A program made the position numbers and the translations under genes. A DNA stretch of 64,000 nt from Trissonchulus latispiculum (taxonomy: Eukaryota > Nematoda > Enoplea > Enoplida > Ironidae), in contig JASAND010022912.1 in NCBI GenBank assembly GCA_030248195.1, positions 1 through 64,000 on the forward strand. The letters are read 5' to 3'. Of the stretch, positions 1 through 11,318 are shown piece after piece. Below the pieces are notes generated by a model. It ran no database searches and was not told where the DNA came from. It worked only from the letters and a program-made list of their open reading frames with translations. Within the stretch, counting starts at the first letter, position 1; the number at the start of each line of letters is the position of its first letter.

Positions 1-409
1 AGAGTGACCGCACCCGGGTCACTGAGGGAAAGGACACCTGTCCTCTCGAAAAGGGTAATCTTGGGATTGACTTATAATCATTGCTTTAAGTATAATAGAT
101 CATTATTTTGGGCTAATTAACTCTAACTAAGCTTGCAGGTGCCCCTCCATTGTGCTAGTAATAGGATAATTTTAAGCTTTTCCTCTTGTAAGGACGATTG
201 GATACTCAATTGGAGCTGGCAACTCTGATTTTAACAATCATACAATTACAATTAATTATGGCTTGGACACAATATCAAAACTAAAACTTAACACAGGCAG
301 GATTTTTTAGATTCCGTTTTCTGCAGAAACTTCTTTTGAAACAATGACCAATTAGAAACTGACGTCTTTAACCACTTTTGAGCACAAGATCTAAGTCATT
401 CCATTACAG

Positions 410-503
410 ATTTCTTGTTGAGAGATTTGCCATGTGATAAGAATTTACCGTTTGTCTGTGAAATAGCAGAAGCACCTCTTCATGAATGCCACAATTTGTC
501 AAG
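410..503 (+). CDS. Lectin-domain C-terminal exon remnant of left receptor copy
   Basis: Translated from the acceptor CAG at 407-409, this reads through the end of a C-type lectin fold. A DLPCDK..LPFVCEI stretch matches the right copy almost residue for residue (DLPCDKKLPFVCEI). It ends with two bases of a codon before GTGAG, the same phase as the right copy. The part of this exon that carries the WIG core in the right copy is not found upstream, so only the last cysteine-containing strands survive. Confidence 0.6.
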
Positions 504-956
504 GTGAGTAGTTAGCTCCTAATAATGAAATCTAAACACATTTCCTAGTTTTGACAACATTCAAAATCATTGCTATACCGCATATTTCGAAAGAAAAACA
601 ATTTTGGACATAACTTTGATTCTAATTTTGTTTTTGCTACTACAATGAGGAAACGTTTGAATGTTTCGTGAAGGTGCAACCTTTACTAAATATGGTCCGG
701 GTTAATTCGATTTCTTTTTTAGAGTAATATCCTGCGAGGTTCATGTTTCTCGGATTTCAAAAAATTGCATACTATTCGTAAAATGGTTTACGTGTTTATA
801 TTTCATTGTTATTTCTTCCAGTTTCTTGAAAGTCAATAAAATTTCAGCTGGTAGATTCCAGTGGGTGAATGTCAAAACGGAGACCAGTTTGGCATGTAGA
901 TATGTAAGATATAAGCAACAAAGGCAACATCCATAAAATGAGTTTGTTTGTTTCAG

Positions 957-1107
957 CCGATCAGACCAACGAAGTAAGTTAACTGTACAGCAGAATTGGA
1001 TAAAGAATCCAGACAAGTTTACTATAACATTGAGTTTGGTGGAGCTGCATGGAGATATCGTCTTTTAGTTGGCTATCCTGTATGCTCTATTTTTGCTTTT
1101 GTCTCAT
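957..1107 (+). CDS. Linker and first-helix exon of left receptor copy, frameshifted
   Basis: From about 979 the exon encodes the same juxtamembrane and helix-1 sequence as the right copy (FGGAAWRYRLLVGYPVCS). It follows the acceptor TTTCAG at 951-956 and ends at the donor GTAAG at 1108. Compared with the right copy it lacks one base around 970-982. If spliced in the conserved phase it therefore leaves the frame and hits TAG inside the exon. The lesion is read directly from the sequence; a sequencing error cannot be excluded. Confidence 0.65.
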
Positions 1108-1495
1108 GTAAGTACTATAGTTTATACAATAACTAACTAATGGTAAGAATATGCAGGTGTCTCAACAAGTGCCTTTATACTATTCCTCAACTCAGTGTCT
1201 AGTTGCAATACCTAAAGAAAACCATATCAGGTCGATGGAGCCCCTTCTGCTGAGATTCATAGTTAACGAAGTCTTCGACATTACTATTCCATTAACTCAG
1301 AGGTTTAGGTTAGTGAAGTGGAACATTACACTGGCGCATGTAGTCATGTTCATGTAGTTACCTTGCAAGAAGATGCCAAATTGTAAAAGTGAGCTCATCA
1401 TCCTGGAAACTCCTTTTATCACCAAAGGTGTCCTTCTTCTTAGCTTTTAACATATATGTAAGCGACATATCCTGCGCGAATGCCACCCAGCCGGT

Positions 1496-1740
1496 ATGGC
1501 GCTGGGCAACGCAATGCAACAACAAGCAGACACAGCTACTGATGTCCAAAATCAGCTGACGTTTGTATTTCATAAAGTTTCTGAGTGCGCCGATCCGAAT
1601 TTCCTTCAGCTTAATGCAGCAAAATGGCAGTGCTTTGTTCTAGGCTCCGGTGGGAACACACTCACACGTAATCTCACTCTCAAGTGCAAAGATGTCTTTT
1701 CGATCCCTTTGATTCAAATATTGGGTATCTAGATTGGAAA
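1496..1740 (+). pseudogene. Possible non-LTR retrotransposon reverse-transcriptase remnant
   Basis: One frame reads DVQNQLTFVF, then NFLQLNAAKW, then FVLGSG. That arrangement of an amphipathic helix, an L-x-L-N-x-x-K core and a following F-x-x-G resembles the block after the YxDD motif in LINE reverse transcriptases. No catalytic YxDD is visible and the frame closes at 1732. It lies in the large intron of the left receptor copy. This is a weak similarity judged by eye. Confidence 0.25.
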
Positions 1741-2301
1741 ATACCTGAATTATAACACGAAGTGCGTCTGTCAAAACATTCTGACTCCGGACTAATGACC
1801 GAATTCCGAGCAATTTGGCTACTTGTACGTCGCTGTGGAATGCTACTAAGTAAACCAGCCATTCGATTCGGAATTTGCTACTTGTGCATCAGTGTAGTAG
1901 GACTCTGCAATCTCGCTCTTTTGTTTGGAATTTGGCAGAAGGTGTAAATTCGTAGCCAAACTATATGTGGAAAGCTGACATTCAATGGAATGTTGCTGAT
2001 TTTTTGGATTCTCGGAAAGTTGCCCAGAAACTACCAACCCAGTTGGAATGTTACTGATTGTGCTTACAGTGTTTAATTTCCGCGCAAACCTGCTTTCGCT
2101 TTTTCCAGAAAGGAAAAAAGATCGTGAATTTGGTCATTTGTCCGGAGTCAGCATTTTTTTATAGACGCATTCAGAAGGCGGGCTGCAAGCTGCAAGCCCT
2201 ACGCCCCCTTTGAAACTGTTGTCACGGCGGAAGTCGTTCTTACTCTATAAAACTCATACTTGATGTCATCTTCAATACGCATCCTAAGTTCTATCAAGAG
2301 T

Positions 2302-2635
2302 ACATAATATAAGAGTGTGCCACTAGACATACTCTATGTTATCAGAGCAAAAACTATGCTCTGCTCGCTAACAGCCAACCCCCCGCAAGTTAGACCCATC
2401 AGTTCAAAGCATTTCGTGCGCTATGTTTGTGGTTTAAAGCTCGAAGCAGGCACAATTTTCGCGCACACACTGCTTGTGGTTTCGAGCTAACCATAACACA
2501 TAAACCTAAAGCGAGTGAGCTTACCCCCGTTCCAACTAGGTACTGATTTGCGGGAGGGTGGGCCGTTAGCGAACAGACCATAGTTTTTGCTTTAATAACA
2601 CAGAGTGTGCCTAGTGGCACACTCTTATATTATGT
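2302..2635. mobile_element. MITE with about 25-bp terminal inverted repeats
   Basis: The left end (2302-2326, beginning ACATAATATAAGAGTGTGCC) is repeated in reverse complement at 2611-2635. The similarity continues inward to about 2390 and 2550, through AGCAAAAACTATG and CGCTAAC. There is no coding capacity, so it is a non-autonomous DNA transposon. A diverged relative lies at about 40225-40485. No clear target duplication was found. Confidence 0.7.
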
Positions 2636-3172
2636 AATCTTGGTTCTATCGAGAATGCCTTCGTACAACAGCAACACACCAGAAGCCTTTCAATGGTGTT
2701 GTCTTGGACAAGTGTGCTGCATTTCCGAGACATAAACCCTCTGGACATACTTCACATATCCCCATTATCCAGGCGTCGGTTATGCCACACAATGGAAATA
2801 GCCTATAGAGAAATTTTCTCAGGATACCAAGGTATGTGGCCTCCTTATACAACCAAACCTTGGAAAAATATAGCCAAAGGAACTCAACTAGGATATTGAT
2901 ACGTCTTCACCACAATAAATATTATGGAACCCGCACTTATAGTTGTAACGGTTCAGAGCTGAACTCTTTGCCATAACACATTTCGGAAGAAGGCATGTTA
3001 GCCCAAGACGCTAATATAAAGAATGCAGAAATTTGTAAATTATAATTATAAATCACATATTTTAAACATACATGTTTAGCTATGAAAACGACCACATTCT
3101 GCGCTCATTTCGCCAAAACATTTATTCATTCATTCATTTATATAACTAACTAATCAGACGCATTTCATGTAG

Positions 3173-3202
3173 GTTGGCTAACGTTGGCTAACGTTGGCTA
3201 AC
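3173..3202. repeat. Three tandem copies of a 10-bp unit (GTTGGCTAAC)
   Basis: Three perfect head-to-tail copies of GTTGGCTAAC. A short minisatellite inside the left receptor copy's intron; no function suggested. Confidence 0.8.
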
Positions 3203-3659
3203 GTAATAGTACCTTTTTCTGGTTAGCTGGGCAATGTCAGAGCTAAATTGGTCAACTAAGTTGTCAGTTTTGACTAAGAATCTAACTGTCCAGTTCAGAC
3301 AGAAACAATGTTTATGAGCAATAGGAGACAGAGCCGGATAAAACTGGGATAAGTCAGCCAAAATTAATGGGTGGCAATTAATGGCCAGCAACAGAAGATT
3401 CCAAGAAAAAATTTCTGGAATCTTGACGGAAAGCTCAAAGTATTTTGTAATCAATATCAATGTAATCAATAATTTGTTGACATACCAGCAAGTTATATGT
3501 ACAATCTAAGATTTCCAGTGTTTCTTCTTCAGAGAATTCAGCACATGTGCCTTGTCTATACCTAGCTGTAGCAATGAACTGAAACTCGTTTGATAAATCC
3601 TGTGAACAAAGGCTAACCTGTCAGCTCACCGCAATCTCAACTGAGGAAAGCGTAAGCAG

Positions 3660-4561
3660 ACATTAAACACAATGCGTTTGCTTCGGGCATACTGAGTCTG
3701 ATTGTCTTAACGTCTCCGTTCCTACGAGGTCAACCGGTATGGATTTATTTGCGGATGATTACAATAAGTGATATTCTGCTTACTGTTGTCTTTTGCTTTG
3801 TTTATGCTGGCCACGTTACTAAGATAGAGAACAGTTTTCGATACAGGTTCTGTGAAGCTTATATCAGACCAGTGGTCGCACGTTGGTCACAACTGTTTTC
3901 GGGTTCCACTTTATGTCTGGTCACTGATGATCGTCTGTTAGCCCTAATCATGCCGTTGAAATTTAGAGAATTACCAATGACAAGATATCCAAATCGTGTG
4001 GTGGCCGGGTTAATGATAGGAAACATAATATTTGCTTTACCGGCAGCTCTTGAGCTACGGGTTGTGAGCAACTTTAAAAACTTTTACAAGCTAGAAGTCA
4101 ACACTGGGATAACGAAAATGAAGGTTTGGCAGGCATATTTTGTTTTTACCGATTGGGGTCTTAGACTTTGCTATGTTTGCATTATTTTCATACTCTGCAT
4201 TGGAATAAGTGCTACGTATGTCAGAATTAGCAGCAAAAAGGTAAAGCAAGCCAACAAACGGAATGATTTTACTAATGATATAACATTGATGCTGATGATA
4301 ACAGCACTAGCCTTTGCTTTGGCAAATTGCGCCATGCTGTCTTGTAACTTAGTGGATCGCCTACTGCATCTTGATATTGAACAGTCGCGTTGGAATCAAA
4401 TAACCTGTTGTACCGCTGACATTTTGATTATAATAAACTCAGGGATTAATTTTCCCATTTATATAACTTTTAACCCAACCTATCGCAAAGCAGCACTCTC
4501 TATGCTAAAGGGAATGATTCCATATGACAGTAAAATCAGTGAGCAAACCAACGATCAATGA
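3660..4561 (+). CDS. Seven-helix exon of left receptor copy (rhodopsin-like GPCR)
   Basis: The open frame carries the rest of a class-A-like receptor. Helix 2 has ISD (position 2.50-like Asp). Helix 3 ends in DDRLLAL in the place of the DRY motif. Helix 7 has NSGINFPIY in place of NPxxY, followed by a short helix 8 (TYRKAAL) and a roughly 20-residue tail. It has no CWxP in helix 6 and no cysteine in extracellular loop 2. The whole is clearly homologous to the last exon of the right copy. The conserved acceptor position reads GG. The start given here assumes the alternative acceptor CAG at 3657-3659, which keeps the frame and would add nine residues; without it the first safe codon is near 3686. 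Stop is at 4559-4561. Confidence 0.65.
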
Positions 4562-7500
4562 GTTAACCCGGCTTGCATTCTATCAGCTTGATTACATATT
4601 GCTTTTATGTCAGTGCTTAGACAGATTATGTTTGCTGTGTTAGATTCCATTTGCTGTGTTTACGAAAGTAGTAACTAATAAGCATTTCGTCTATATGGTC
4701 TAAACTGTCCAAACCCTTAAACCTTTAAACCCTGAAACTGACGTGCTAATTTGCAATGCCTCAATTCTGCTGTATGGTGTTGGTTTGAGCGAAGTTTCTT
4801 CGTTAGCCCCAGCAGATGGAGGTGACTGTAACTCAGAATGTAACATACAACAATGCCATACTTCAATATTATTTTATTTACTTGTGCGAGTGCCACAAAT
4901 TAAGAAAAACAACTATTTAGTTACTATTTAGTCAACTAAAATTTATTTGTTAACTAAAGTATTGACATACTTCGTGAATATTAAGCAAAGGTGAGTTCCA
5001 TCTTGGTTAGCTTAGCAATACAGATGACAGTTCGATTCAAAATTCGAGCCTGTTGTTAAATTAGACTGCGGTTTCTACAACGCATAATCTTTATAGCTTT
5101 ATTATTTATTTTCAGAAAATAAGAGAACCGTAGAATAAATGAACCTAGTAGTTTGGAGATTTAGTCAAAATTAATCACGATATAAGACAATCACACTGTC
5201 CAAACCAAACTTATTGGAATCTATCAATATCCACAATAGAACAATGGAAAGAACGGATTTGTTTCATATTTTCAGTAGACCAGTATGGTATCGATTTTGT
5301 TCAGGATCAATACCGGCTTACCACCGGATAATTAATTAGTTGTTAACACTTTGTAATAGTATCGAATGTCATACAATTTTTCAACAGCACTAATATTTTC
5401 TGCATGTGTAAAGTAGTTTTGGTTACCGAATAGGTATATTTTTATATGCGGATATGTGCCATTTTTGGATTTTCGGTTGCCCCTTTTATTCAAAGCCTAC
5501 AGTTACTTTTATAGTTTTTTACAGTAAAAATTCAAACCTTTTCAATTTCTGTCAGTTTCAATTTCTGTCACATTTCGGGTACCGTTACTCAGTACTAAGC
5601 CTGCCGTGGCTGACCCCATATAGCCATCGGGCTGAGTGGCCAAAAAGAGACATACAGGCAGGCCCACACCGAAAGATACTTGAATTACATATGGACTGGT
5701 AGACTGTAAGACGTGTGGAATTGAGCAAAATCGGAGTTTGTCAAAAAATGACGCCTTCCTTAATAGAGCTAAATTGGCATTTCACGAACTAAGAGATTAA
5801 TACCTCGCCATTGTTCAAAAATTAAACTTGTGTAAACCTTCAGAATGAACATGAGACTATTTTGCTAGATCAATGGTCACTGATCCTAGCTATAATAGCC
5901 ACTAGCATTTAGCCAGGATCCCTATCCCAGATATTATGATAGATTTTTGACCCACGCCGATTGCGTGGCCGCAAATTCGCATACAATAGCGTGGAACTGA
6001 TTCTAGTCAAAATCAAAAATACGATAGGCAAAAGTTGGATTTATCTCCTTTGGTGAATACACTTGGCAAAATAGAGTAAATTTCAACTTTTCTAGAAAAG
6101 CAGTACAAACAACCTTTCCGGAATCACACAATTGAATAAGAAATTACGAAACTTTTACGTGGCTCAATTAGTGTTTTACGTTCGAGCTACCACTGAGCCG
6201 CTGAAACAATTACCTAGTATTGTTCACTATTTATTACAATTATCGTGGTGATGTTAGTCATTTATTTCACCCAATGAGACAATAGAAAAAGGTGCACAGT
6301 TAACAATAATTACTAGAAAGAAAACAACCAAACTTGTAATTGCACTAAATTCAGCTTGACTGGAGAACAGTCATGCTTGCCGGTAGTCAAAGTACTCCAA
6401 TCAGAAGTTCAGAACCATCCAAATATTTCTAAAACAGAAAAAGCGAAGTTAAATCAAAACAATCAATTGTGAGTAATTTGAGAGACCACTGCTAGATATC
6501 CAGCCATAAACAGTTCAGATCCACAAGGGAAAACTGATTTAATTAAGTAATACTATAGTCTACAAGCTTGAACAGGACAAACAAATGAATTTTTTGGAAA
6601 TGAATGAATTAAGTATGACAGCTGAAGCCTGAAGTATGTTAACTCAGCAGTCACGGATTTCAAAAAATTGGAAAATTTCAAATTTTTGAATTTTAAACAT
6701 TTAAACATTTAAACAATGCAAAGGGAGAAGTGGAACCAAATAGAATTTGGTCTCAAATTAAAGCTCTTGTTCAGAAGAACCCGATTTGAGGCGGCACCTG
6801 TTTCCATATTCCTAACATAGATCTTGTTCTTATAAGTACAGACTTGGGCTGATGTGAAATTTCTCTAGATGCTGAGAAAACGCTGTTCTTGGGTCGTTGC
6901 TTAGAAAATGTTATTTTTGATAGGTATGCCTCCTTAAACACCCTAAACGTGCCATTTTGACACCTTGTCCCTGGAAGGTATCATTGGTTCGGACCAGTTT
7001 AGCTTTGCTAAAGTTTAAGTATATAAGGAGCAGCAGAGCGTGTATCATAAAAGTTTTCTTCAACTAACTGTTTTCTATTTGTTGAAATAACAAAAATAGA
7101 GTTTTACTATAGTAAACCACAGGCATCCGCAACCGGAAAGGAGGCAATCTGGCATATGGTGGCTTGATTATCGCGGACTTCATTGCAGGATATGTTCTGC
7201 ATGTGCAGATCGTCTTCACCATACAAAATCACACAGCTTTCGCTGTTTCCGGGCTGAAGGTTTGGCTGGCCAAGGGCCCAGAACATTGCTTTAGCGTGAC
7301 AGTTCGGGTCCCAATCAAAAGCCCATGTGCCTAAATTCAGCTATTGGATTTGTACGAATAAACAGAAGAAAGGCTTCTTTAAAGTCTAAAGTTTTATACA
7401 ATTGTATAAGCGGGTGTACGTATGCGTCTAGTGTGCTCATACTGTAAATATTAAGCTATTACCATGCTGTGACTGAGTGATAAAGTCAATAGACATTTCG

Positions 7501-7938
7501 TGCCACTTCAAAACAGAAGTTTGACCAAAATCTTGGAGCAGGACACATCTGGTCCATGCTTGGTAACCGGAAGTTAAGGTTGCAAACAGAGTACAGCCAG
7601 ATGGGTTGGTCCTACAGATTTGCTAATTGGATTTTCTGATTTCTTGGGTCGAATTTAGATTGTTTACAACATTGTGTCCGGTTTTGAACTTTGGTTCGAA
7701 AAAGCGGAAAATGATTTTTAGGCGTGGTGCGCTGAATCCCGTTGTGGTGTTACTTCTGTCATTTCTGACAGTTTCTAGTTAAATTCCTAAAATGTGATGC
7801 TAAATTCACGACCACTCAATCCAAATTTGTATTCCTGAGTACGGTTCAAGGCCGGACAAGCTAATTGATACATTGTCTCAAATTTGGGTGCGCAATAGAA
7901 AGTAGGGGAGTAACCTTGGTTAGAAGCGGTCGGGTCTT
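4562..7938. other. Non-coding stretch after the left receptor copy
   Basis: No gene is recognisable. Open frames are short and lack domains. An AATAAA at about 5132 is far from the stop codon and may or may not serve the gene. Around 6660-6720 the DNA is made of A/T-rich near-repeats (ATTTAAAC). A TATATAAGG at about 7020 followed by a purine-rich stretch looks like a TATA box, but nothing downstream reads as a gene. Confidence 0.5.
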
Positions 7939-8323
7939 TTGTGCAATTGTTCACTCCTTAGTGAGTTTGGGAGAATGTTAGTGAATGTTCTGATTGCGTC
8001 TACTCATCTGGTTTGTTTCTTTTGTTGTATTGTCTCTGTTCAAAATTTGTTCTGGTGCCATAATTTTTGTAGTACTATTGAAGTAGTCGCATATTTGAGA
8101 AGTTGGTTTTTCTTTGTATTGGCGTCAGTAAGCTCACGTCACTTAGTTTTCGCCCCTTTAGTTTGGTAGTCGGTTAGAGTAATTTGAGGAGTTGAATTCG
8201 GCGTACACACACTCAGCGAACTCGTGCAATCTTCGTAATTTCTAGGGATCTGTTTGGCGGGAGTCACGCTCCCCAGAGTGTACCTTCTACATGTAGAGGA
8301 AATATGTGTATGTCTAATATTAT

Positions 8324-8703
8324 GTGTGTATGTAACGCTCAACACTTCTCTTTCGCCTAGCTACCTGAAGGCTTGCTGCCACATATGCACTAGTTGGTCG
8401 GGGAAGGTTGGGTTGGGCTAGGCGTCCCCACTCTATTGGGTGTTCCCCCATAGGCATATTTGTGTTATGTTGCTATTGGTTGGGAGGGTTTCCTAAGCCC
8501 CGCCCCCTGGGGGGTCTCAACAAAATCTCTCCCATCCTATTCAGTTGGATTGTGTTTGTTGTCTGCCTCCCTTGTAGCAATATTGTGTGCACTCGCCTTG
8601 GGCTCCATTGTCAAGACAGTTGGGTCACCTACCCCCTCCTGTATTTCCGGCCTCCCCGGCTCCTGCAAAGGTTTGTTACCCTTGTACGTAACCGCCAGTA
8701 CGG

Positions 8704-8758
<55 letters not shown>

Positions 8759-9085
8759 ACTCGTGCGTGTACTTTCTATTCTCAATATAACTGTGTCATT
8801 TCCGGCCTACGCGTCATTATTAAACCATTTTATTTAGGCGTGTTATTTAGGGTTTATCTACCTCTAGCTAAGTTAGTTGTTCGCGTAACATCTGTTACTG
8901 GCGAGGCTCCCCCGGACTGGCTCTCCATATTTGGTCAGGCGCTTTATCCATTGTGCGCAGTTCCAGTAGTAGATTTGTCTCTGCGCATTTGCTTGGACAC
9001 GGCTAGAGAGTCTCAATCACACAACTACGCGTGTCTGAATCTGCTACAGATCGGCATTCCCGCTACATTAGTCTGCCAGGACGCA
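8324..9085 (+). repeat. LTR-like repeat, copy A (with CCAAT and GC boxes)
   Basis: It aligns over about 500 bp with the reverse complement of 35745-36400. Shared blocks include CACTAGTTGGTCGGGGAAGG, GGTTGGGAGGGT, AAGCCCCGCCCCCTGG, GTAACCGCCAGTACGGC and ATTATTAAACCA. The pair is well diverged. The arrangement of inverted CCAAT (ATTGG), GC box and a downstream spacer resembles an LTR promoter. The end is uncertain, because this copy runs into a fold-back element at 9091. The microsatellite at 8704-8757 lies inside it. Confidence 0.55.
8704..8757. repeat. (ATT)n microsatellite
   Basis: About 18 uninterrupted ATT units. It replaces a non-repetitive AT-rich patch in the homologous copy near 35960, so it expanded after the copies diverged. 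It generates spurious poly-Ile, poly-Leu and poly-Asn reading frames. Confidence 0.95.
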
Positions 9086-9090
9086 ACCTA

Positions 9091-10131
9091 TAGTACGACC
9101 AAAAAATGTGTGTACAAACTTCGACCGTTTGTAGCAGATTAACCTTTGGAGTAAACTCCAACAATGTATATATTTTTAGAATCCTCAGGAACTCGAGATT
9201 TCGAAAATCCGGAAAATTCCGGAATTCCGGGTTTCATTCACGGAAAATCTAAAATTTTTAGTATTTCGCCAAATTTTTATCGCAATCAAAATTTTGTTTT
9301 CACGATCGAATAGAGCTGGTCCCGCTGCATATTTCTGCTCTTACAAGTTTTTCACGAAAATGCACCCAGTTTCCGGAATTCCGGGTTTTCAAAATTTCCG
9401 GATTTTAAAAATTTTCTCCAATACCCCACAATATGGGTATCATTCGAAAGCTCTTGATGAGCTGAACAAATCTCGTAATAGAAGCAACTCGCAGAAATGA
9501 GCCCAGTTCTCGGAATTCGCTAAAACCTTCTAAGCTAGAGTGAAATCCGGAATTCGTGAATTCCGAGAACTGGGCTCATTTCTGCGATTTGCTTCTATTA
9601 CAAGATTTGTTCAGCTCATCAAGAGCTTTCGAATGATACCCATATTGTGGGGTATTGGAGAAAATTTTTAAAATCCGGAAAATTCCGGAAAATTCTGTTT
9701 TCTCGAATTCCGGGAAATATGTGCATTTTCAAAAGTTCATTCTATTACAAAAGTTGTTCAGCTCGATAAGAGCTTTCGAATGATACCCATTTTGTGGGTA
9801 TTGGAGAAAATTTTTAAAATCCGGAAATTTTGAAAACCCGGAATTCCGGAAACTGGGTGCATTTTCGTGAAAAACTTGTAAGAGCAGAAATATGCAGCGG
9901 GACCAGCTCTATTCGATCGTGAAAACAAAATTTTGATTGCGATGAAAATTTGGCGAAAAACTAAAAATTTTAGATTTTCCGTGAATGAAACCCGGAATTT
10001 CGGAATTTTCCAGATTTTCGAAATCTCGAGTTCCTGAGGATTCTAAAAATATGTACATTGTTGGGGTTTACTCCAAAGGTTAATCTGCTACAAACGGTCG
10101 AAGTTTGTACACACATTTTTTGGTCGTACTA
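9091..10131. mobile_element. Fold-back (long palindrome) element flanked by TA
   Basis: The two halves are reverse complements over about 450 bp each. The left arm begins TAGTACGACCAAAAAATG at 9091 and the right arm ends with its complement at 10131. The centre is near 9540-9560. TA dinucleotides at 9089-9090 and 10132-10133 fit a TA target duplication, as in Tc1/mariner-type elements. Inside the arms are repeated CCGGAATTCCGG blocks. There is no transposase frame. If transcribed it would form a very long hairpin. Assignment to a superfamily is inferred. Confidence 0.8.
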
Positions 10132-10133
10132 TA

Positions 10134-10951
10134 GTTCTTTTGCGTATTTTTTTCTTCCTGTCTTGATCGGCGCTTGGGAGAGAAGGCAGTGCGCCGCTCC
10201 CCAACGATAACGAATCGATTTCTGAGATGTCCTGTGATTTTTCGGAGCGACAACTGGAAATCGGAAAGGCAGTACGCCACTTCCTGAGATAGGTTCGAAT
10301 CTACGATCTTCAACTCGAGCGAACGGCAGTACGCCAGTACCGGTTCCAAACGCACTTTCTTTTCCATCTACGATACGAAATCCAGAAATTTGGTTCGGCA
10401 GAACGCCATTCTTATCCCAAATCGCCACGATCAGCGGAAGATTCTGAAGACGTCTGATAATAAGAACAGTACGTTCGTCCAGAGATTTCTGCATCGATTT
10501 AAGAATCTACGTCCCTAACTTACGCTTTTCCTTCATCTATCTACGAGAGCGGACCTCGGTGGTATTTTCGTAAGTTTGTCTGGGTTATATACGTACGTAT
10601 AGTTTTCTCCATTTTCTGTCTATTGTCAAATATAACCAGCCTGAACGGCCAATAACCTCTGTCTTGTGGTCATTGTTATTGTACACAATAGGCTGTAAGT
10701 TTTTGTGTCTTTTGTCTACGTACGCCCATTTTAATTACACAGTCTGTATCATATTGATCTGCATATACAGTTTCTGTACAGGTTATTTTGTACCTCTTTA
10801 GTGTATACGTATATTTGTTGTTATACATTAGTCTGTACTTTTGTCTCATATTTGATCTCTGTGTAATTTTGTAGTTTTACTTTTTGGGGTACAATATTTG
10901 AGATAATTTAGGGACCTTTTTAGGGATTATTTTTCTGAGATAGGTATAATT
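10134..10951 (+). other. Probable 5' leader of the older, interrupted gypsy element
   Basis: There is no protein-coding signal on the + strand. This T-rich sequence with several TACGTACGTA-like blocks is directly continuous, across the younger insertion, with 20550-20804. The older gag frame begins at 20805. I infer an untranslated leader (and perhaps part of an LTR) split by the 10952-20549 insertion. Confidence 0.4.
10180..10410. repeat. Four spaced copies of a GGCAGTACGCC motif
   Basis: GGCAGTGCGCC, GGCAGTACGCC twice and GGCAGAACGCC occur near 10185, 10268, 10324 and 10398. They are spaced about 55-83 bp apart, with a purine-rich context before each. They lie between the fold-back element and the AT-rich leader of the old gypsy element. 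Function unknown. Confidence 0.5.
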
Positions 10952-11173
10952 TGTAACAACCCGGACTTTTGTCAATAATTGTTTTCAGTTTAATTAATTC
11001 TTATTAATTTTTATTATTTTGAGTACAGCCTAATGTCACGAGTTCAGCCTAGTTACGTATGTTTTGTCTAAAGCGTCGAGTGCAGAACAGCTTAAACTAT
11101 CTTTCATAGTTTTGTTTAGTCTAGTAAAATCTCTGATAGGAGCAAGTTGCGTTTCTCTTCGAAGTCAGCTACA
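10952..11173 (+). repeat. 5' LTR of the large gypsy element
   Basis: 222 bp, TG...CA termini, preceded by the AATT duplication. It matches 20328-20549 base for base on reading. It is short and AT-rich, with no clear TATA box. Confidence 0.93.
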
Positions 11174-11178
11174 TATTT

Positions 11179-11196
11179 TGGTGGCCAGTGTAAAAG
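11179..11196 (+). promoter_or_regulatory. Candidate primer binding site
   Basis: Five bases after the LTR the sequence TGGTGGCCAGTGTAAA starts with the TGG expected to pair with a tRNA CCA end. I do not recognise the tRNA with certainty. The leader from here to the gag ATG at 11319 is only about 120 bases. Confidence 0.5.
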
Positions 11197-11318
11197 TTTG
11201 CTTTAGATTTGCGTTAAGTTTGGAAATGCTTTGATTTTAGAGAGGCTTGATTTGATGAAATGGCCATTCCGTTTTAATTATTTTTATTGTTCTGATGTTT
11301 TATTTGGTTAATTAATTA

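Larger units (their letters stand above)
410..4561 (+). pseudogene. C-type-lectin/7TM receptor paralogue, left copy, 5' truncated and probably decaying
   Basis: This is a second copy of the receptor gene at 55489-59371. Three homologous blocks are visible: the end of the lectin exon (410-503), the linker plus first-helix exon (957-1107) and the seven-helix exon (to 4561). Donor sites at 504 (GTGAG) and 1108 (GTAAG) and the acceptor before 957 match the right copy in position and phase. Two lesions are seen. The linker exon is one base shorter than its homologue near 970-982, and the shifted frame meets a stop in that exon. The acceptor AG of the last exon has become GG at 3685-3686. Most of the lectin exon upstream of 410 is not recognisable, and the first exon would lie outside the window. 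The 7TM frame is still open over 270 codons, so decay is recent, or an alternative upstream acceptor (CAG ending at 3659) is used. I infer a pseudogene but do not exclude a functional short form. Confidence 0.7.

Noticed and set aside
7015..7060. TATATAAGG promoter near 7020
   Set aside because: No coding region or element boundary follows, so the match alone is not enough.
8408..9142. 244-codon + strand frame with a long poly-isoleucine run (and poly-Leu, poly-Asn shadows)
   Set aside because: The run is the ATT microsatellite; the rest is LTR-like repeat and the tip of the fold-back element, with no domain.
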